DNA of 64,000 bases from Kocuria turfanensis (GCF_001580365.1 NZ_CP014480.1:186001-250000); one strand, 5' to 3'. Shown: positions 49,992-61,574, counted from the first letter of the stretch. Numbers and translations are program-made. Notes: a model not told the origin generated them from the letters alone.

Positions 49992-52049
49992 GTGGCCGAT
50001 CCGGAGAGCTACCGCCCCGCCCGCCAGGACATCCCGACCGACCCGGGCGTGTACCGCTTCCGGGACGAGTACGGGCGCGTGGTCTACGTGGGCAAGGCGA
50101 AGAACCTGCGCAACCGGCTCAGCTCGTACTTCGCGCCCCCGCACGCCCTCAGCCCCAAGACCCGCGCGATGGTCACCACCGCGGCCGGGGTGGAGTGGAC
50201 CGTGGTGGGCAGCGAGCTGGAGTCCCTGCAGCTCGAGTACACGTGGATCAAGGAGTTCAAGCCCCGGTTCAACATCGCCTACCGGGACGACAAGTCCTAC
50301 CCCTACCTCGCGGTGACCATGTCCGAGACGGTCCCGCGCGCCCAGGTGGTGCGCGGGGAGAAGAAGAAGGGCAACCGCTACTTCGGCCCCTACTCCCAGG
50401 CCTGGGCGATCCGGGAGACGCTCGACGCCCTGCTGCGGGTCTTCCCGGTCCGCACGTGCTCCAAGGGCGTCTACCGGCGCGCCGAGCAGTCCGGGCGCCC
50501 GTGCCTGCTCGGCTACATCGACAAGTGCTCCGCGCCCTGCGTCGGCCGGATCTCGGAGGAGGACCACTACGCCCTGGCCGAGGACCTGTGCCGCTTCATG
50601 GCCGGGCAGGCCACCCCGTTCATCAAGGAGCTCCAGCGGCAGATGCAGGAGGCCGCCGCGGAGATGGACTTCGAGACCGCCGCCGCCCGCCGCGACGACA
50701 TCGCCGCCCTGGAGAAGGCCTTCGAGCGCAACGCCGTGGTGCTCTCCGACAGCACGGACGCGGACTTCTTCGCCCTGGCCGAGGACGAGCTCGAGGCCGC
50801 CGTGCAGGTCTTCCACGTGCGCGGCGGGCGCATCCGCGGCCAGCGCGGCTGGGTCACCGAGAAGGTCGAGGAGGCCGACGGCGGACGGCTGCTGGAGCAG
50901 CTGCTCGAGCAGGTCTACGGGGAGACGGCCGCGGAGGCCTCCGAGAGCGCCGCCATCGCCGAGGCCGCCGCGCCGCCGGAGCCGCGCGGGTCCAAGCACC
51001 GGCCCGCCGCCGAGCTCGCCTACCGCGAGGACGCCATTCCGCGCACCGTGCTGCTGTCCGAGCCCGCCGACAGCGCCGACCGGCTCGAGGAGTGGCTCTC
51101 CGGGCTGCGCGGCTCCCGGGTCACCATCGCGGTCCCGCAGCGGGGTGAGAAGGCCCACCTCATGGAGACGGTGCGGGAGAACGCCCGGCAGGCCCTGAAG
51201 CTGCACAAGTCCAAGCGCGCCGGGGACATCACCACCCGCTCCGCCTCGCTGCAGGAGCTGCAGGAGGCGCTGGGCATCCCGGTGCCGCTGATGCGCATCG
51301 AGTGCTACGACATCTCGCACGTGCAGGGCACCAACGTGGTCGCGTCCATGGTCGTGTTCGAGGACGGGCTGCCGCGCAAGGCGGACTACCGCAAGTTCTC
51401 CATCACCGGGGAGGCGGCCCGGGACGACACCGCCTCGATGTACGACGTCATCTCCCGCCGCTTCCGCCGCCACCTCGAGGAGAAGGCCCAGCGGGAGGCC
51501 GCCGGTCCCCGCACCGGGCAGGTCGAGGCCGGGGCCGAGGCGCCGGAGCGGGCGCGGTTCGCGTACCCGCCCAGCCTCGTGGTGGTCGACGGCGGTCCGC
51601 CGCAGGTCGCCGCGGCGGCCCGGGCGCTGGCCGACCTCGGCATCGACGACGTCCACGTGGTCGGCCTCGCCAAGCGGCTGGAGGAGGTCTGGGTCCCGGA
51701 CGACGAGTTCCCGGTGATCCTGCCGCGGGCCAGCCAGGGCCTGTTCCTGCTGCAGCGCATCCGCGACGAGGCCCACCGCTTCGCCATCACCTTCCACCGC
51801 AAGAAGCGCTCCTCCGCGATGACCGTCTCCGTGCTGGACGAGCTGCCCGGGGTCGGGCCGGCCAAGCAGAAGGCCCTGCTGAAGCACTTCGGGTCGATCA
51901 AGAAGCTCAGGGCGGCCCGTGTGGAGGAGATCGAGCAGGTGCCCGGGTTCGGGCGGGCGCTGTCCGAGAAGGTCGCCGCCGCCCTGCAGTCCCAGCAGGA
52001 GGACGCCGCCCCGGCGGTGAACATGACCACGGGCGAGGTGCTCTCCTGA
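49992..52049 (+). CDS. uvrC: UvrABC excinuclease subunit C
   Basis: Dual-incision nuclease of nucleotide excision repair, 685 residues. N-terminal GIY-YIG nuclease (GVYRFRDEYGRVVYVGKAKN, about 17-36), Cys-rich CLLGYIDKCSAPCVG, UVR domain (about 210-245) for UvrB contact, RNase H-like domain starting IECYDISHVQGTN, and C-terminal helix-hairpin-helix motifs (LPGVGPAKQKALL, VPGFGRALSEKV). An Ala/Glu-rich insertion at about 315-340 is a linker. GTG start after AGGGGAC. Last gene of the uvrA operon. Confidence 0.97.
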   Translation: MADPESYRPARQDIPTDPGVYRFRDEYGRVVYVGKAKNLRNRLSSYFAPPHALSPKTRAMVTTAAGVEWTVVGSELESLQLEYTWIKEFKPRFNIAYRDDKSYPYLAVTMSETVPRAQVVRGEKKKGNRYFGPYSQAWAIRETLDALLRVFPVRTCSKGVYRRAEQSGRPCLLGYIDKCSAPCVGRISEEDHYALAEDLCRFMAGQATPFIKELQRQMQEAAAEMDFETAAARRDDIAALEKAFERNAVVLSDSTDADFFALAEDELEAAVQVFHVRGGRIRGQRGWVTEKVEEADGGRLLEQLLEQVYGETAAEASESAAIAEAAAPPEPRGSKHRPAAELAYREDAIPRTVLLSEPADSADRLEEWLSGLRGSRVTIAVPQRGEKAHLMETVRENARQALKLHKSKRAGDITTRSASLQELQEALGIPVPLMRIECYDISHVQGTNVVASMVVFEDGLPRKADYRKFSITGEAARDDTASMYDVISRRFRRHLEEKAQREAAGPRTGQVEAGAEAPERARFAYPPSLVVVDGGPPQVAAAARALADLGIDDVHVVGLAKRLEEVWVPDDEFPVILPRASQGLFLLQRIRDEAHRFAITFHRKKRSSAMTVSVLDELPGVGPAKQKALLKHFGSIKKLRAARVEEIEQVPGFGRALSEKVAAALQSQQEDAAPAVNMTTGEVLS

Positions 52050-52095
52050 GCCGGTGCCCCGCGTCGTGACGGCCGGACCGGGCCGCGAACTTGGT

Positions 52096-52101
52096 TAGGC
52101 T
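52096..52101 (+). promoter_or_regulatory. Putative -10 of the rapZ-yvcK-whiA operon
   Basis: TAGGCT in TTGGTTAGGCTGG, similar to the pyk promoter (TTGGTAGGCTGG). Leader of about 130 nt; -35 not clear. Confidence 0.4.
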
Positions 52102-52240
52102 GGAACGGACCGCCGCGGGCACGGGCGGCGGGCCACCGCACCGGGCAGGGTAGCCCGCGGCAGAAGGGCCCGGGACGGGACGGTCCGGAGCAGGACACGT
52201 GAGGGCAGGTCGAGGCAGCACGACGGGAGACGGATCGGAC

Positions 52241-53164
52241 ATGAGCGAGCACACCGCCGGAACGGACGCGGCCGCGGACGGAACGGACCACGCGAAGCCC
52301 ACGAGCTCGGAGCTGCTCATCGTCACCGGCATGTCCGGGGCCGGGCGCAGCACCGCCGCCAACGCCCTGGAGGACCTCGGCTGGTACGTGGTCGACAACC
52401 TGCCCCCGCAGATGCTGCACACCCTCGCGGACCTCGTCTCCCGCACCCCGCAGGCCCTGCCCAAGCTGGCCGTGGTGATCGACGTCCGGGGCAAGGCGCT
52501 GTTCAACGACATGAAGGAGACGCTGGCGGCCCTGGAGGCCTCCGACGTCGACTTCTCCGTGCTGTTCCTGGACGCGGCCGACGAGGTGCTGGTCTCGCGC
52601 TACGAGCACCAGCGCCGGCCCCACCCCCTCCAGGCCGGCGGCCGGATCCTGGACGGGATCCGGGCGGAGCGGGCCCTGCTGACGGACCTGCGGGAGTCGG
52701 CCGACGTGGTGCTGGACACCTCCGGGTTCAACGTGCACGCCCTCTCCAAGGCCGTGGCGGACCTCTTCTCCACCAACGGACCCGTGGTGCTGCGCCTGAC
52801 CGTGCTCAGCTTCGGCTTCAAGTACGGGGTCCCGGCAGACGCGAACTACGTGGCCGACGTCCGCTTCATCCCCAACCCGCACTGGGTCCCGTCCCTGCGG
52901 CCCCGCACCGGCAAGGACCCGGAGGTGCGGGACTACGTCTTCCAGGACGAGGGGCCCCGGCAGTTCGTCGACCGGTTCGTCTCGATGCTGGAGCCGGTCT
53001 TCGCGGGGTACCGTACGGAGAACAAGCACTACGCCACCGTCGCGATCGGCTGCACGGGCGGGAAGCACCGCTCCGTGGCCGTCAGCGAGGAGGTGGCCCG
53101 CAGGCTCGCCAAGCTGCCGCTCGTGACCGTCAACATCCAGCACCGGGACGTGGGCCGGGAGTGA
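52241..53164 (+). CDS. rapZ: RapZ-family nucleotide-binding protein
   Basis: 307 residues. RapZ family (YvcJ/YhbJ): P-loop GMSGAGRST (30-38, with Arg instead of the usual Lys, as common in actinobacteria), [12 protein letters not shown], and the C-terminal domain with [16 protein letters not shown] and [13 protein letters not shown]. In E. coli RapZ delivers sRNA GlmZ to RNase E in control of glucosamine-6-phosphate synthase; in actinobacteria the role is less known. ATG at 52241 is chosen over GTG 52199 (14 residues more) because of the GGGAGA upstream. Together with yvcK and whiA, a highly conserved trio. Confidence 0.93.
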   Translation: MSEHTAGTDAAADGTDHAKPTSSELLIVTGMSGAGRSTAANALEDLGWYVVDNLPPQMLHTLADLVSRTPQALPKLAVVIDVRGKALFNDMKETLAALEASDVDFSVLFLDAADEVLVSRYEHQRRPHPLQAGGRILDGIRAERALLTDLRESADVVLDTSGFNVHALSKAVADLFSTNGPVVLRLTVLSFGFKYGVPADANYVADVRFIPNPHWVPSLRPRTGKDPEVRDYVFQDEGPRQFVDRFVSMLEPVFAGYRTENKHYATVAIGCTGGKHRSVAVSEEVARRLAKLPLVTVNIQHRDVGRE

Positions 53165-53194
53165 CCGGCCAGCCCTGACCCCTTTGGACCCTCG

Positions 53195-54262
53195 ATGACC
53201 CTTCCCCCCACCGGCGCGTTCCCCCGGCTGCCGCTGAGCAGCCGCGCCGAGGCCGACCCGCACCACTCCCCGGACCCGGCCGGCCGGCGCCCCGGCGACG
53301 AGAGCCCCTCCGTGGTGGCCCTCGGCGGCGGGCACGGGCTCTCGGCCAACCTCGCCGCGCTGCGGCGCATCACCCCGCTGCTCACCGCCGTGGTGACGGT
53401 CGCCGACGACGGCGGCTCCTCCGGCCGGCTGCGCGACGAGCTCGGTGTCCTGCCCCCGGGGGACCTCCGGATGGCCCTCGCCGCCCTGTGCGACGACTCC
53501 GAGTGGGGCCGGACGTGGCGCGACGTCATGCAGCACCGCTTCAGCAGCGCCCAGGGCCGGGCCACGACCCTGGACAACCACGCCCTGGGCAACCTGCTCA
53601 TCGTCACGCTGTGGGAGCTGCTGGGGGACCCGGTGGCCGGCCTCGAGTGGGCCGGTGCCCTGCTGGGCGCCCGCGGCCGGGTGCTGCCGATGTCCACGCA
53701 GCCGCTGGTGATCGCCGGGGACGTGCCCGGCGCCGGGACCCCCGACCGCCCGGAGGGCCCCGGTGCGGTCCGCACGATCACGGGGCAGGCGGTGCTCGCC
53801 AAGCAGGCCGACGTGTGCAACGTGCGCCTGGTCCCGCCCGACGCCCCCGCGTGCCCGCAGGCCGTGGAGGCGGTCGGGCTCGCGGACTGGGTGATCCTGG
53901 GTCCGGGGTCCTGGCACACCTCCGTGCTGCCGCACCTGCTGCTGCCGGGACTGCGCCGGGCCATCTGCGACTCCCCGGCCCGCCGCTGCGTCACCCTGAA
54001 CCTGTCCCCGGACACCGAGACCCAGGGCAAGACCGCGGCCGACCACCTGCGGGTCCTGCACACCTACTGCCCCGACCTGACCCTCGACGTCGTGCTGGCC
54101 GACCCCTCGGCCACCGAGGACGGCGCCGACCTCGAGGAGGTCGCCGCGTCCCTGGGCGCCGAGGTCTTCTACGCCGACGTCCGGGCCCACCCCGGCACCG
54201 CCGTGCACAACACCCTCCGGCTCGCGGCCGCCTACCAGGAGATCTTCGAGCGCCACCGCTGA
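53195..54262 (+). CDS. yvcK: YvcK/CofD-like gluconeogenesis factor
   Basis: 355-residue member of the YvcK (CofD-like) family, linked to peptidoglycan synthesis and growth on gluconeogenic carbon; in mycobacteria CuvA, involved in polar growth and virulence. Nucleotide-binding VVALGGGHGLSANLAALR at about 38-55, VTVADDGGSSGRLR, and DLRMALAAL are hallmarks; a Pro/Asp-rich tail of about 35 residues precedes them. ATG follows GGA only weakly; translation probably depends on coupling to rapZ 30 nt upstream. Confidence 0.93.
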   Translation: MTLPPTGAFPRLPLSSRAEADPHHSPDPAGRRPGDESPSVVALGGGHGLSANLAALRRITPLLTAVVTVADDGGSSGRLRDELGVLPPGDLRMALAALCDDSEWGRTWRDVMQHRFSSAQGRATTLDNHALGNLLIVTLWELLGDPVAGLEWAGALLGARGRVLPMSTQPLVIAGDVPGAGTPDRPEGPGAVRTITGQAVLAKQADVCNVRLVPPDAPACPQAVEAVGLADWVILGPGSWHTSVLPHLLLPGLRRAICDSPARRCVTLNLSPDTETQGKTAADHLRVLHTYCPDLTLDVVLADPSATEDGADLEEVAASLGAEVFYADVRAHPGTAVHNTLRLAAAYQEIFERHR

Positions 54263-54310
54263 GCCCACCCCGCTCTACCCCACCCCCAGAGTCCCCAGGA
54301 AAGGAACCGC

Positions 54311-55291
54311 GTGGCCCTGACGTCATCGGTCAAGGAAGAACTGTCCCGCCTCGAGATCAAGAAGTCCTCGGAGCGGCGCGCCGAGCTGTCGGCCCTGCTG
54401 CGCTTCGCGGGCGGGCTGCACATCGTCTCGGGACGCATCGTCGTCGAGGCGGAGGTGGACCTCGGCGCCACGGCGCGCCGGGCGCGCCGGGCGATCGCCG
54501 AGGTGTTCGGCCACGAGAGCGAGATCGTGGTCGTCTCCGGCGGCGGACTGCGCCGCGGCAGCTCCTACGTGGTGCGCGTCGTCCAGGACGGGGAGGCCCT
54601 CGCCCGGCGCACCGGGCTGCTGGACTCGCGCGGGCGCCCCGTGCGCGGGCTGCCGCCGGCCGTGGTCAACGGCGCCGTGGCCGACGCCGAGGCCGTGCTG
54701 CGCGGCGCGTTCCTCGCCCACGGCTCCCTCACGGAGCCCGGCCGCTCCGCCGCGATGGAGTTCACCTGCCCCGGCCCCGAGGCGGCCCTGGCGCTGGTGG
54801 GCGCCGCCCGCCGGCTCGGGGTGCTCGCCAAGGCCCGCGAGGTCCGCGGGGTGGACCGCGTGGTCGTGCGCGACGGCGACGCGATCGCCGCGCTGCTCAC
54901 CCGGATGGGCGCCCACCAGACGCTGCTGCAGTGGGAGGACCGCCGGATGCGCAAGGAGGTCCGGGCCACCGCCAACCGGCTCGCCAACTTCGACGACGCC
55001 AATCTCCGCCGCTCCGCCCAGGCCGCCGTCGCCGCCGGCGCCCGGGTCGAGCGGGCGCTGGAGATCCTCGGCGACGAGGTCCCCGAGCACCTGCGGCAGG
55101 CGGGGGAGCTGCGGCTGTCCAACAAGCAGGCGAGCCTGGACGAGCTCGGCCGGCTGGCCGACCCCCCGCTGACCAAGGACGCGGTGGCCGGACGGATCCG
55201 CCGGCTGCTGGCCATGGCGGACCGCCGGGCCGAGGAGCTGGGGATCCCGGGCACCGACGCGGGGGTGGCGGCGGACGCCATGCCGTCCTGA
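54311..55291 (+). CDS. whiA: DNA-binding protein WhiA
   Basis: 326-residue regulator with a homing-endonuclease-like N-terminus (two LAGLIDADG-like halves, about 20-190: [34 protein letters not shown]) that lacks nuclease residues, and a C-terminal helix-turn-helix (about 225-315: [25 protein letters not shown]). In Streptomyces WhiA works with WhiB to start sporulation septation; in non-sporulating relatives it affects division and chromosome segregation. GTG start follows AGGAAAGG. Confidence 0.95.
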   Translation: MALTSSVKEELSRLEIKKSSERRAELSALLRFAGGLHIVSGRIVVEAEVDLGATARRARRAIAEVFGHESEIVVVSGGGLRRGSSYVVRVVQDGEALARRTGLLDSRGRPVRGLPPAVVNGAVADAEAVLRGAFLAHGSLTEPGRSAAMEFTCPGPEAALALVGAARRLGVLAKAREVRGVDRVVVRDGDAIAALLTRMGAHQTLLQWEDRRMRKEVRATANRLANFDDANLRRSAQAAVAAGARVERALEILGDEVPEHLRQAGELRLSNKQASLDELGRLADPPLTKDAVAGRIRRLLAMADRRAEELGIPGTDAGVAADAMPS

Positions 55292-55437
55292 GCGCCGCCC
55301 GGGACGCACCGCCGGGGCTGGCGGAGGGTGTCCGGCCCTTCCCGGGCGCCGGGCGGACCGGGGCCGATCTGCCTCTCCGTGGCTTTCCGGTGCCCTGGGC
55401 GAAAAAATGTGGTTTTGTGTGGGTTTCGGGATGAATT

Positions 55438-55460
55438 TGGGTTGAATCTTTCATGACCCC

Positions 55461-55471
<11 letters not shown>
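55438..55471. promoter_or_regulatory. Possible operator in the gap promoter
   Basis: Inverted repeat TGGGTTG (55438-55444) and CAACCCA (55465-55471) separated by 20 bp; the right half covers the -35. Confidence 0.35.
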
Positions 55472-56540
<1,069 letters not shown>

Positions 56541-56566
56541 GCGGCGGCGGCGCGGCGGCCCCGGGG

Positions 56567-56572
56567 TAGGGT
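56567..56572 (+). promoter_or_regulatory. Leaderless-type -10 for pgk
   Basis: TAGGGT ends 7 nt before the ATG at 56580. Confidence 0.45.
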
Positions 56573-56579
56573 GAGTGGC

Positions 56580-57803
<1,224 letters not shown>

Positions 57804-57819
57804 CCCGCACGCACCACCG

Positions 57820-57861
57820 CGGAAGGGCACCCCGGCCCCGGACGGCCGGGGTGCCCTTCCG
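57820..57861 (+). terminator. Strong hairpin between pgk and tpiA
   Basis: A perfect 18-bp stem (57820-57837 with 57844-57861) with a 6-nt loop, inside the glycolytic cluster. It would reduce or end read-through into tpiA. Confidence 0.8.
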
Positions 57862-57924
57862 GCCCACCGCACCACCGCCGACCCGCACCACGAGCGGCGC
57901 ACCCGCCGCGGACAGGAGTTCCCG

Positions 57925-58740
57925 ATGACTTCGCAGACCAACGGACAGTTCGACCGCACGCCGCTGATCGCCGGCAACTGGAAGATGAACATGGACCACG
58001 TCCAGGCCATCACGCTGCTGCAGAAGCTCGCGTGGACCCTGGACGACGCCAAGCACGACTACTCCCGCGCCGAGGTGGCGGTCTTCCCGCCGTTCACCGA
58101 CCTGCGCTCGGTGCAGAGCCTCGTCGACGGCGACGACCTGCGCGTGGTCTACGGCGCCCAGGACCTCTCCGACAAGGACTCCGGCGCCTACACCGGCGAC
58201 ATCTCCGGGCAGTTCCTGGCCAAGCTCGGCTGCACCTACGTGCTCGTGGGCCACTCGGAGCGCCGCACGATCCACGGCGAGACCGACGAGCAGTGCAACG
58301 CCAAGATCGCCGCCGCCCACCGCCACGGCCTCGTGCCGGTGCTGTGCGTGGGCGAGGGCCTGGAGGTGCGCCAGACCGGGGAGCACGTCGCGTTCACCCT
58401 CGAGCAGCTGCGAGGCTCCATCGCCGGGCTGGAGGCGGAGCGGGTGGCCGAGCTCGTCGTGGCCTACGAGCCGGTCTGGGCCATCGGCACCGGCGAGGTC
58501 GCCGGCCCCGGGGACGCCCAGGAGATGGCCGCGGCCATCCGCGAGGAGCTCGCCGGGCTCTACGACGAGGCGACCGCCGCGAAGACCCGCATCCTCTACG
58601 GCGGCTCCGCCAAGGCCGCCAACGCCGGGGCGATCCTGCAGGGCAAGGACGTGGACGGCGTGCTGGTCGGCGGCGCCAGCCTCGACGCCGAGGAGTTTGC
58701 TAGCATTGCCAGGTTCGAGCAGCACCTCGTGACCGACTGA
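57925..58740 (+). CDS. tpiA: Triosephosphate isomerase
   Basis: Interconverts dihydroxyacetone phosphate and glyceraldehyde-3-phosphate; 271 residues with a short N-terminal extension. GNWKMN (catalytic Lys), VLVGHSERR (catalytic His), and [11 protein letters not shown] (catalytic Glu), then phosphate-binding loop [14 protein letters not shown] follows ACAGGAG. The codons TTT GCT AGC ATT (58696-58707) are very unlike the GC-ending codons around them and coincide with an extended -10 element. Confidence 0.98.
   Translation: MTSQTNGQFDRTPLIAGNWKMNMDHVQAITLLQKLAWTLDDAKHDYSRAEVAVFPPFTDLRSVQSLVDGDDLRVVYGAQDLSDKDSGAYTGDISGQFLAKLGCTYVLVGHSERRTIHGETDEQCNAKIAAAHRHGLVPVLCVGEGLEVRQTGEHVAFTLEQLRGSIAGLEAERVAELVVAYEPVWAIGTGEVAGPGDAQEMAAAIREELAGLYDEATAAKTRILYGGSAKAANAGAILQGKDVDGVLVGGASLDAEEFASIARFEQHLVTD
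58698..58706 (+). promoter_or_regulatory. Extended -10 promoter inside the tpiA 3' end
   Basis: TGCTAGCAT: TGn extension plus TAGCAT. It would start a transcript near 58713, about 100 nt before secG. Confidence 0.5.
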
Positions 58741-58810
58741 TCACGACCCCCTGACCGTCCGCGCCCCGCCCGGCGCGGCTGCTCGACGGACACCCCGAGG
58801 GAAGGCCCCA

Positions 58811-59065
58811 GTGGAAATTCTGCAGACCGTGCTCCTGGCGATCATCGTGATCACCAGCCTCCTGGCCGTCCTGCTCGTGCTCCTGAACAAGGGCAAGGGC
58901 GGTGGGCTCTCCGACATGTTCGGCGGCGGGATGACCCAGTCGCTCAACACCTCCGGGGTCGCCCAGAAGAACCTCATCCGGCTCACCACCGCCACCGCCG
59001 TGGTGTGGGCGCTCTCCATCGCCGCGTACGCGCTGACCATGCGCTTCACCGAGGTCGCCGCCTGA
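58811..59065 (+). CDS. secG: Preprotein translocase subunit SecG
   Basis: Small non-essential subunit of the SecYEG protein-export channel, 84 residues with two membrane helices (about 2-24 and 57-77) joined by a Gly-rich loop GKGGGLSDMFGGGM, the family hallmark. GTG start follows GAGGGAAGG. It ends the glycolytic cluster, as in many actinobacteria. Confidence 0.95.
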   Translation: MEILQTVLLAIIVITSLLAVLLVLLNKGKGGGLSDMFGGGMTQSLNTSGVAQKNLIRLTTATAVVWALSIAAYALTMRFTEVAA

Positions 59066-59100
59066 CCCGGTTCCGCACCGGCCAAGCGCGCTCCGCACCC

Positions 59101-59164
59101 ACTGACCCCGGGTTCCCCGGGTGACCACGGGATCCCGTGGTCACCCGGGGAACCCGGGGTCAGT
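59101..59164. terminator. 64-bp perfect palindrome after secG
   Basis: 59101-59132 is exactly complementary to 59133-59164 with no unpaired centre (ACGGGATCCCGT). Probably a very strong bidirectional terminator; as RNA it forms a stem of about 30 bp. Confidence 0.75.
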
Positions 59165-59190
59165 CATGTCGCAGAGGGGCACGCCGCGGG

Positions 59191-59231
59191 GCGGCAGGGC
59201 GGGGGGCGGCAGGGCGGGGGGCGGCAGGGCG
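59191..59231. repeat. 15-bp tandem repeat
   Basis: GCGGCAGGGCGGGGG repeated 2.7 times, just after the palindrome. Low complexity, G-rich on the plus strand (possible G-quadruplex). Confidence 0.7.
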
Positions 59232-59255
59232 CAGGGCGCGGTGCGGCGTCGGCAA

Positions 59256-59274
59256 TAACGCGGCCGTAACGCGG
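59256..59274 (+). promoter_or_regulatory. Direct repeats upstream of the FAD oxidoreductase gene
   Basis: TAACGCGG at 59256 and again at 59267: an 11-bp repeat interval, the spacing typical of SARP binding sites. No -10 is clear downstream. Confidence 0.35.
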
Positions 59275-59341
59275 GCGGGCGGATGCTCGTGGCACGCCCC
59301 GCCCGGGGGCGGGACCGCACCCTTCCCGAGGAGCCGCCACC

Positions 59342-60736
59342 ATGTCTCCGTCGATCTCTCCCTCGATTCCTCCGGCGGACGTGGGGGACCTCCGGCAGCA
59401 CGTCGCGGGTCCGGTCCTCACCCCGCAGGACGACGGCTACGAGACCGAGACCGCCGCCTACAACCTCGCGACACCCATCCGCCCCGACGTGGTGGTGGGC
59501 GCCCAGGACGCCGACGACGTGGCTGCCGCCGTCGCCTGGGCCGCCGCTCACCACGTGCCCCTCGGCGTGCAGGCCACCGGCCACGGGGCCGACGTGCCCA
59601 TGCAGGGCGGTCTGCTCATCAGCACGGCCCGGCTGCAGGAGTGCACGGTGGACCCGCAGTCCCGCACCGCCCGCGTGGGAGCGGGCGTGCGCTGGCGGAG
59701 CGTGCTGGAGGCCTCGGTGCCGCACGGGCTCGTGGGCCTCAGCGGCTCCACGACCGACGTCGGCGTCGTCGGCTACACCCTCGGCGGCGGCCTGCCCGTC
59801 CTGGGGCGGACCTTCGGCTTCGCCGCCGACCACGTCCGGTCCTTCGAGGTCGTCACCCCGGACGGACGGCGGCGCGCGGTCGACGCCGCGCACGAGCCCG
59901 AGCTCTTCGGCCTGCTCCGTGGAGGCAAGGGCAACCTGGGCGTGGTCACCGCGATGGAGTTCGAGCTGCTCCCGCTCGACGGGCTCTACGGCGGGGCCGT
60001 CATCTATCCCGGCGCCCACGCCCGCGAGGTGCTCACCGCCTGGTCCCGGTGGACCGCGGACCTGCCGGAGTCGGTCTCCACCTCGATCGCGCTGCTGCGG
60101 CTGCCGGCCATGGACATCGTCCCCGAGCCGCTGCGCGACCGGTTCGTCGTCCACCTCCGCTACGCCTGCACGGCCCCGGCGGAGGAAGCGGAGCGGCTGC
60201 TCGCCCCGATGCGGGCTCTGCCCGACCCGGTCATGGACACGGTCGGGCCCATGAGCTACCGGGACGTCGACGCGATCCACATGGACCCGCCGGTGCCCAT
60301 CCCGTACCGGGAGACGGGGCGGCTGCTGGAGGACGTGGACGACGACGCCGTCGACGCGCTGCTGGCGCAGGCGGGCCCGGACGCGGACTGCCCCCTGGCC
60401 CTCATCGAGATCCGCCTCCTGGGCGGCGCGCTCTCCCGGGCCGCGGAAGGCACCACCGACCTCGTGGCCGGCCGGGACGGCCGTTACGTGATCGGCCTCG
60501 TGGGCCTCACCGTGCCGCCGCACGGGGACCGGGTGCCGGCGGCGATCGAGGACGTCCTGACAGCGCTGGGCGGGCACGTGTCGGAGCGCACGTTGGTCAA
60601 TTTCCTGGGCTCGGTGGACGGGGACGAGGCCTTCTCCCGGGCCTGGAGCTCGGACGCCGGCTCCCGGCTGCGGGCCGCGAAGGACGCCTACGACCCCGAG
60701 AACCTGCTCCGCTTCCAGCACGCGGTGCGTCCCTGA
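59342..60736 (+). CDS. FAD-linked oxidoreductase (PCMH/berberine-bridge-enzyme-like)
   Basis: 464-residue flavoenzyme of the PCMH superfamily. FAD domain about 35-210 with VVVGAQDADDVAAAVAWAA, VQATGHGA (His possibly bound to FAD) and GYTLGGGLPVLGRTFG; the Cys used by doubly bound berberine-bridge enzymes is replaced (GSTTDVG). C-terminal BBE motif AYDPENLLRF binds FAD/substrate. Substrate unknown (alcohol, sugar or secondary metabolite oxidation). No signal peptide. ATG follows GAGGAG at a long distance. Faces the SARP regulator gene convergently. Confidence 0.88.
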   Translation: MSPSISPSIPPADVGDLRQHVAGPVLTPQDDGYETETAAYNLATPIRPDVVVGAQDADDVAAAVAWAAAHHVPLGVQATGHGADVPMQGGLLISTARLQECTVDPQSRTARVGAGVRWRSVLEASVPHGLVGLSGSTTDVGVVGYTLGGGLPVLGRTFGFAADHVRSFEVVTPDGRRRAVDAAHEPELFGLLRGGKGNLGVVTAMEFELLPLDGLYGGAVIYPGAHAREVLTAWSRWTADLPESVSTSIALLRLPAMDIVPEPLRDRFVVHLRYACTAPAEEAERLLAPMRALPDPVMDTVGPMSYRDVDAIHMDPPVPIPYRETGRLLEDVDDDAVDALLAQAGPDADCPLALIEIRLLGGALSRAAEGTTDLVAGRDGRYVIGLVGLTVPPHGDRVPAAIEDVLTALGGHVSERTLVNFLGSVDGDEAFSRAWSSDAGSRLRAAKDAYDPENLLRFQHAVRP

Positions 60737-60815
60737 GTGTCCCGGCGCGCCGTGGTCGCGTGCCGTGGTCCTGCGCCGTGCGCCGGGGTGCCGTGCTGTC
60801 CCGGCGGGCAGCGCG

Positions 60816-61574
60816 TCAGCGGCGGATCACGGCGTCGACCAGGCGGACGAGCTCGTCCGAGGGAGCCGTGCCCGTCTCGGCCGCCGCGACGGTGCAGTAG
60901 CGGCGGAAGTCCCGCAGCGCCGCGGCCGGGTTGCCCAGGGCGAGATGGGACCGCACGAGCAGGCGCACGGCGCTCTCGCGCAGCGGGTCGGCCCCGCGCA
61001 CGGCCTCCGCCAGCGTGGCGGCCCCGGAGGGATCACCGTGGGCCAGGCAAAGGGCGGCGGTGTGCTCGGCCGCGTGCACGTAGAGACTCCGCATCCGCTC
61101 CTGCTCGGCGAGCACCCAGTCGTCGTACCACCCGGGCAGCAGCGGGGGGACACCCGCCGTCGCCAGCTCCGCGGCGTCGACGGCGGTGGGGGCCTCGGCC
61201 CCCGCCGCGGCGACGAGACGGGCCCGGAGACCGTGCACGTCCACGGCCAGGGCGGTGGACAGCGCGAGGTCGTGGCCGTCGGCCGTCAGCGCCCCGGGCA
61301 CCTGGTGCTGGACGGCGAAGACCGCGGCGCGCAGGCTCCCCAGCGCGCGGGCCTCGGTGCAACTCGGCCACAGGAGACCGCCGAGGAAGGGCCGGGCCCG
61401 GCGCCCGAACAGGGCCAGCGCCGCGAGCAGACGCAGCTGCCGGGTGCCGAGGTCCACCACGACCCCGTCGCGCAGGACCGCGCAGGAGCCCAGCATCCGC
61501 AGCTGCAGGACCTGCCCCCGGACCAGCTCATGGACCGGGCCGGGGCCGGATGCGGGGCACGGCTCGTGTGTCAT
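60816..61574 (-). CDS. SARP/BTAD-type transcriptional regulator
   Basis: 252-residue regulator of the SARP family. N-terminal winged-helix (about 25-100: LQLRMLGSCAVL, LGTRQLRLLAALALFGRRA, LWPSCTEARALGSLRAAV) and bacterial transcriptional activation domain (about 105-250: PGWYDDWVLAEQERMR, HLALGNPAAALRDFRRY) with TPR-like helices. SARPs usually activate pathway-specific genes; the FAD oxidoreductase gene is the obvious candidate target. ATG at 61574 follows GGGGAAG. It lies on the same strand as pgl, 98 nt downstream, and could be read through from it. Confidence 0.85.
   Translation of the reverse strand: MTHEPCPASGPGPVHELVRGQVLQLRMLGSCAVLRDGVVVDLGTRQLRLLAALALFGRRARPFLGGLLWPSCTEARALGSLRAAVFAVQHQVPGALTADGHDLALSTALAVDVHGLRARLVAAAGAEAPTAVDAAELATAGVPPLLPGWYDDWVLAEQERMRSLYVHAAEHTAALCLAHGDPSGAATLAEAVRGADPLRESAVRLLVRSHLALGNPAAALRDFRRYCTVAAAETGTAPSDELVRLVDAVIRR

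Noticed and set aside
52328..52354. Arg instead of Lys in the RapZ P-loop
   Set aside because: Looked like a broken Walker A, but GAGRST is usual in actinobacterial RapZ, so not a defect.
56571..56579. GTG start for pgk at 56571
   Set aside because: It overlaps the TAGGGT -10 and adds three residues; ATG 56580 fits both family length and the promoter.
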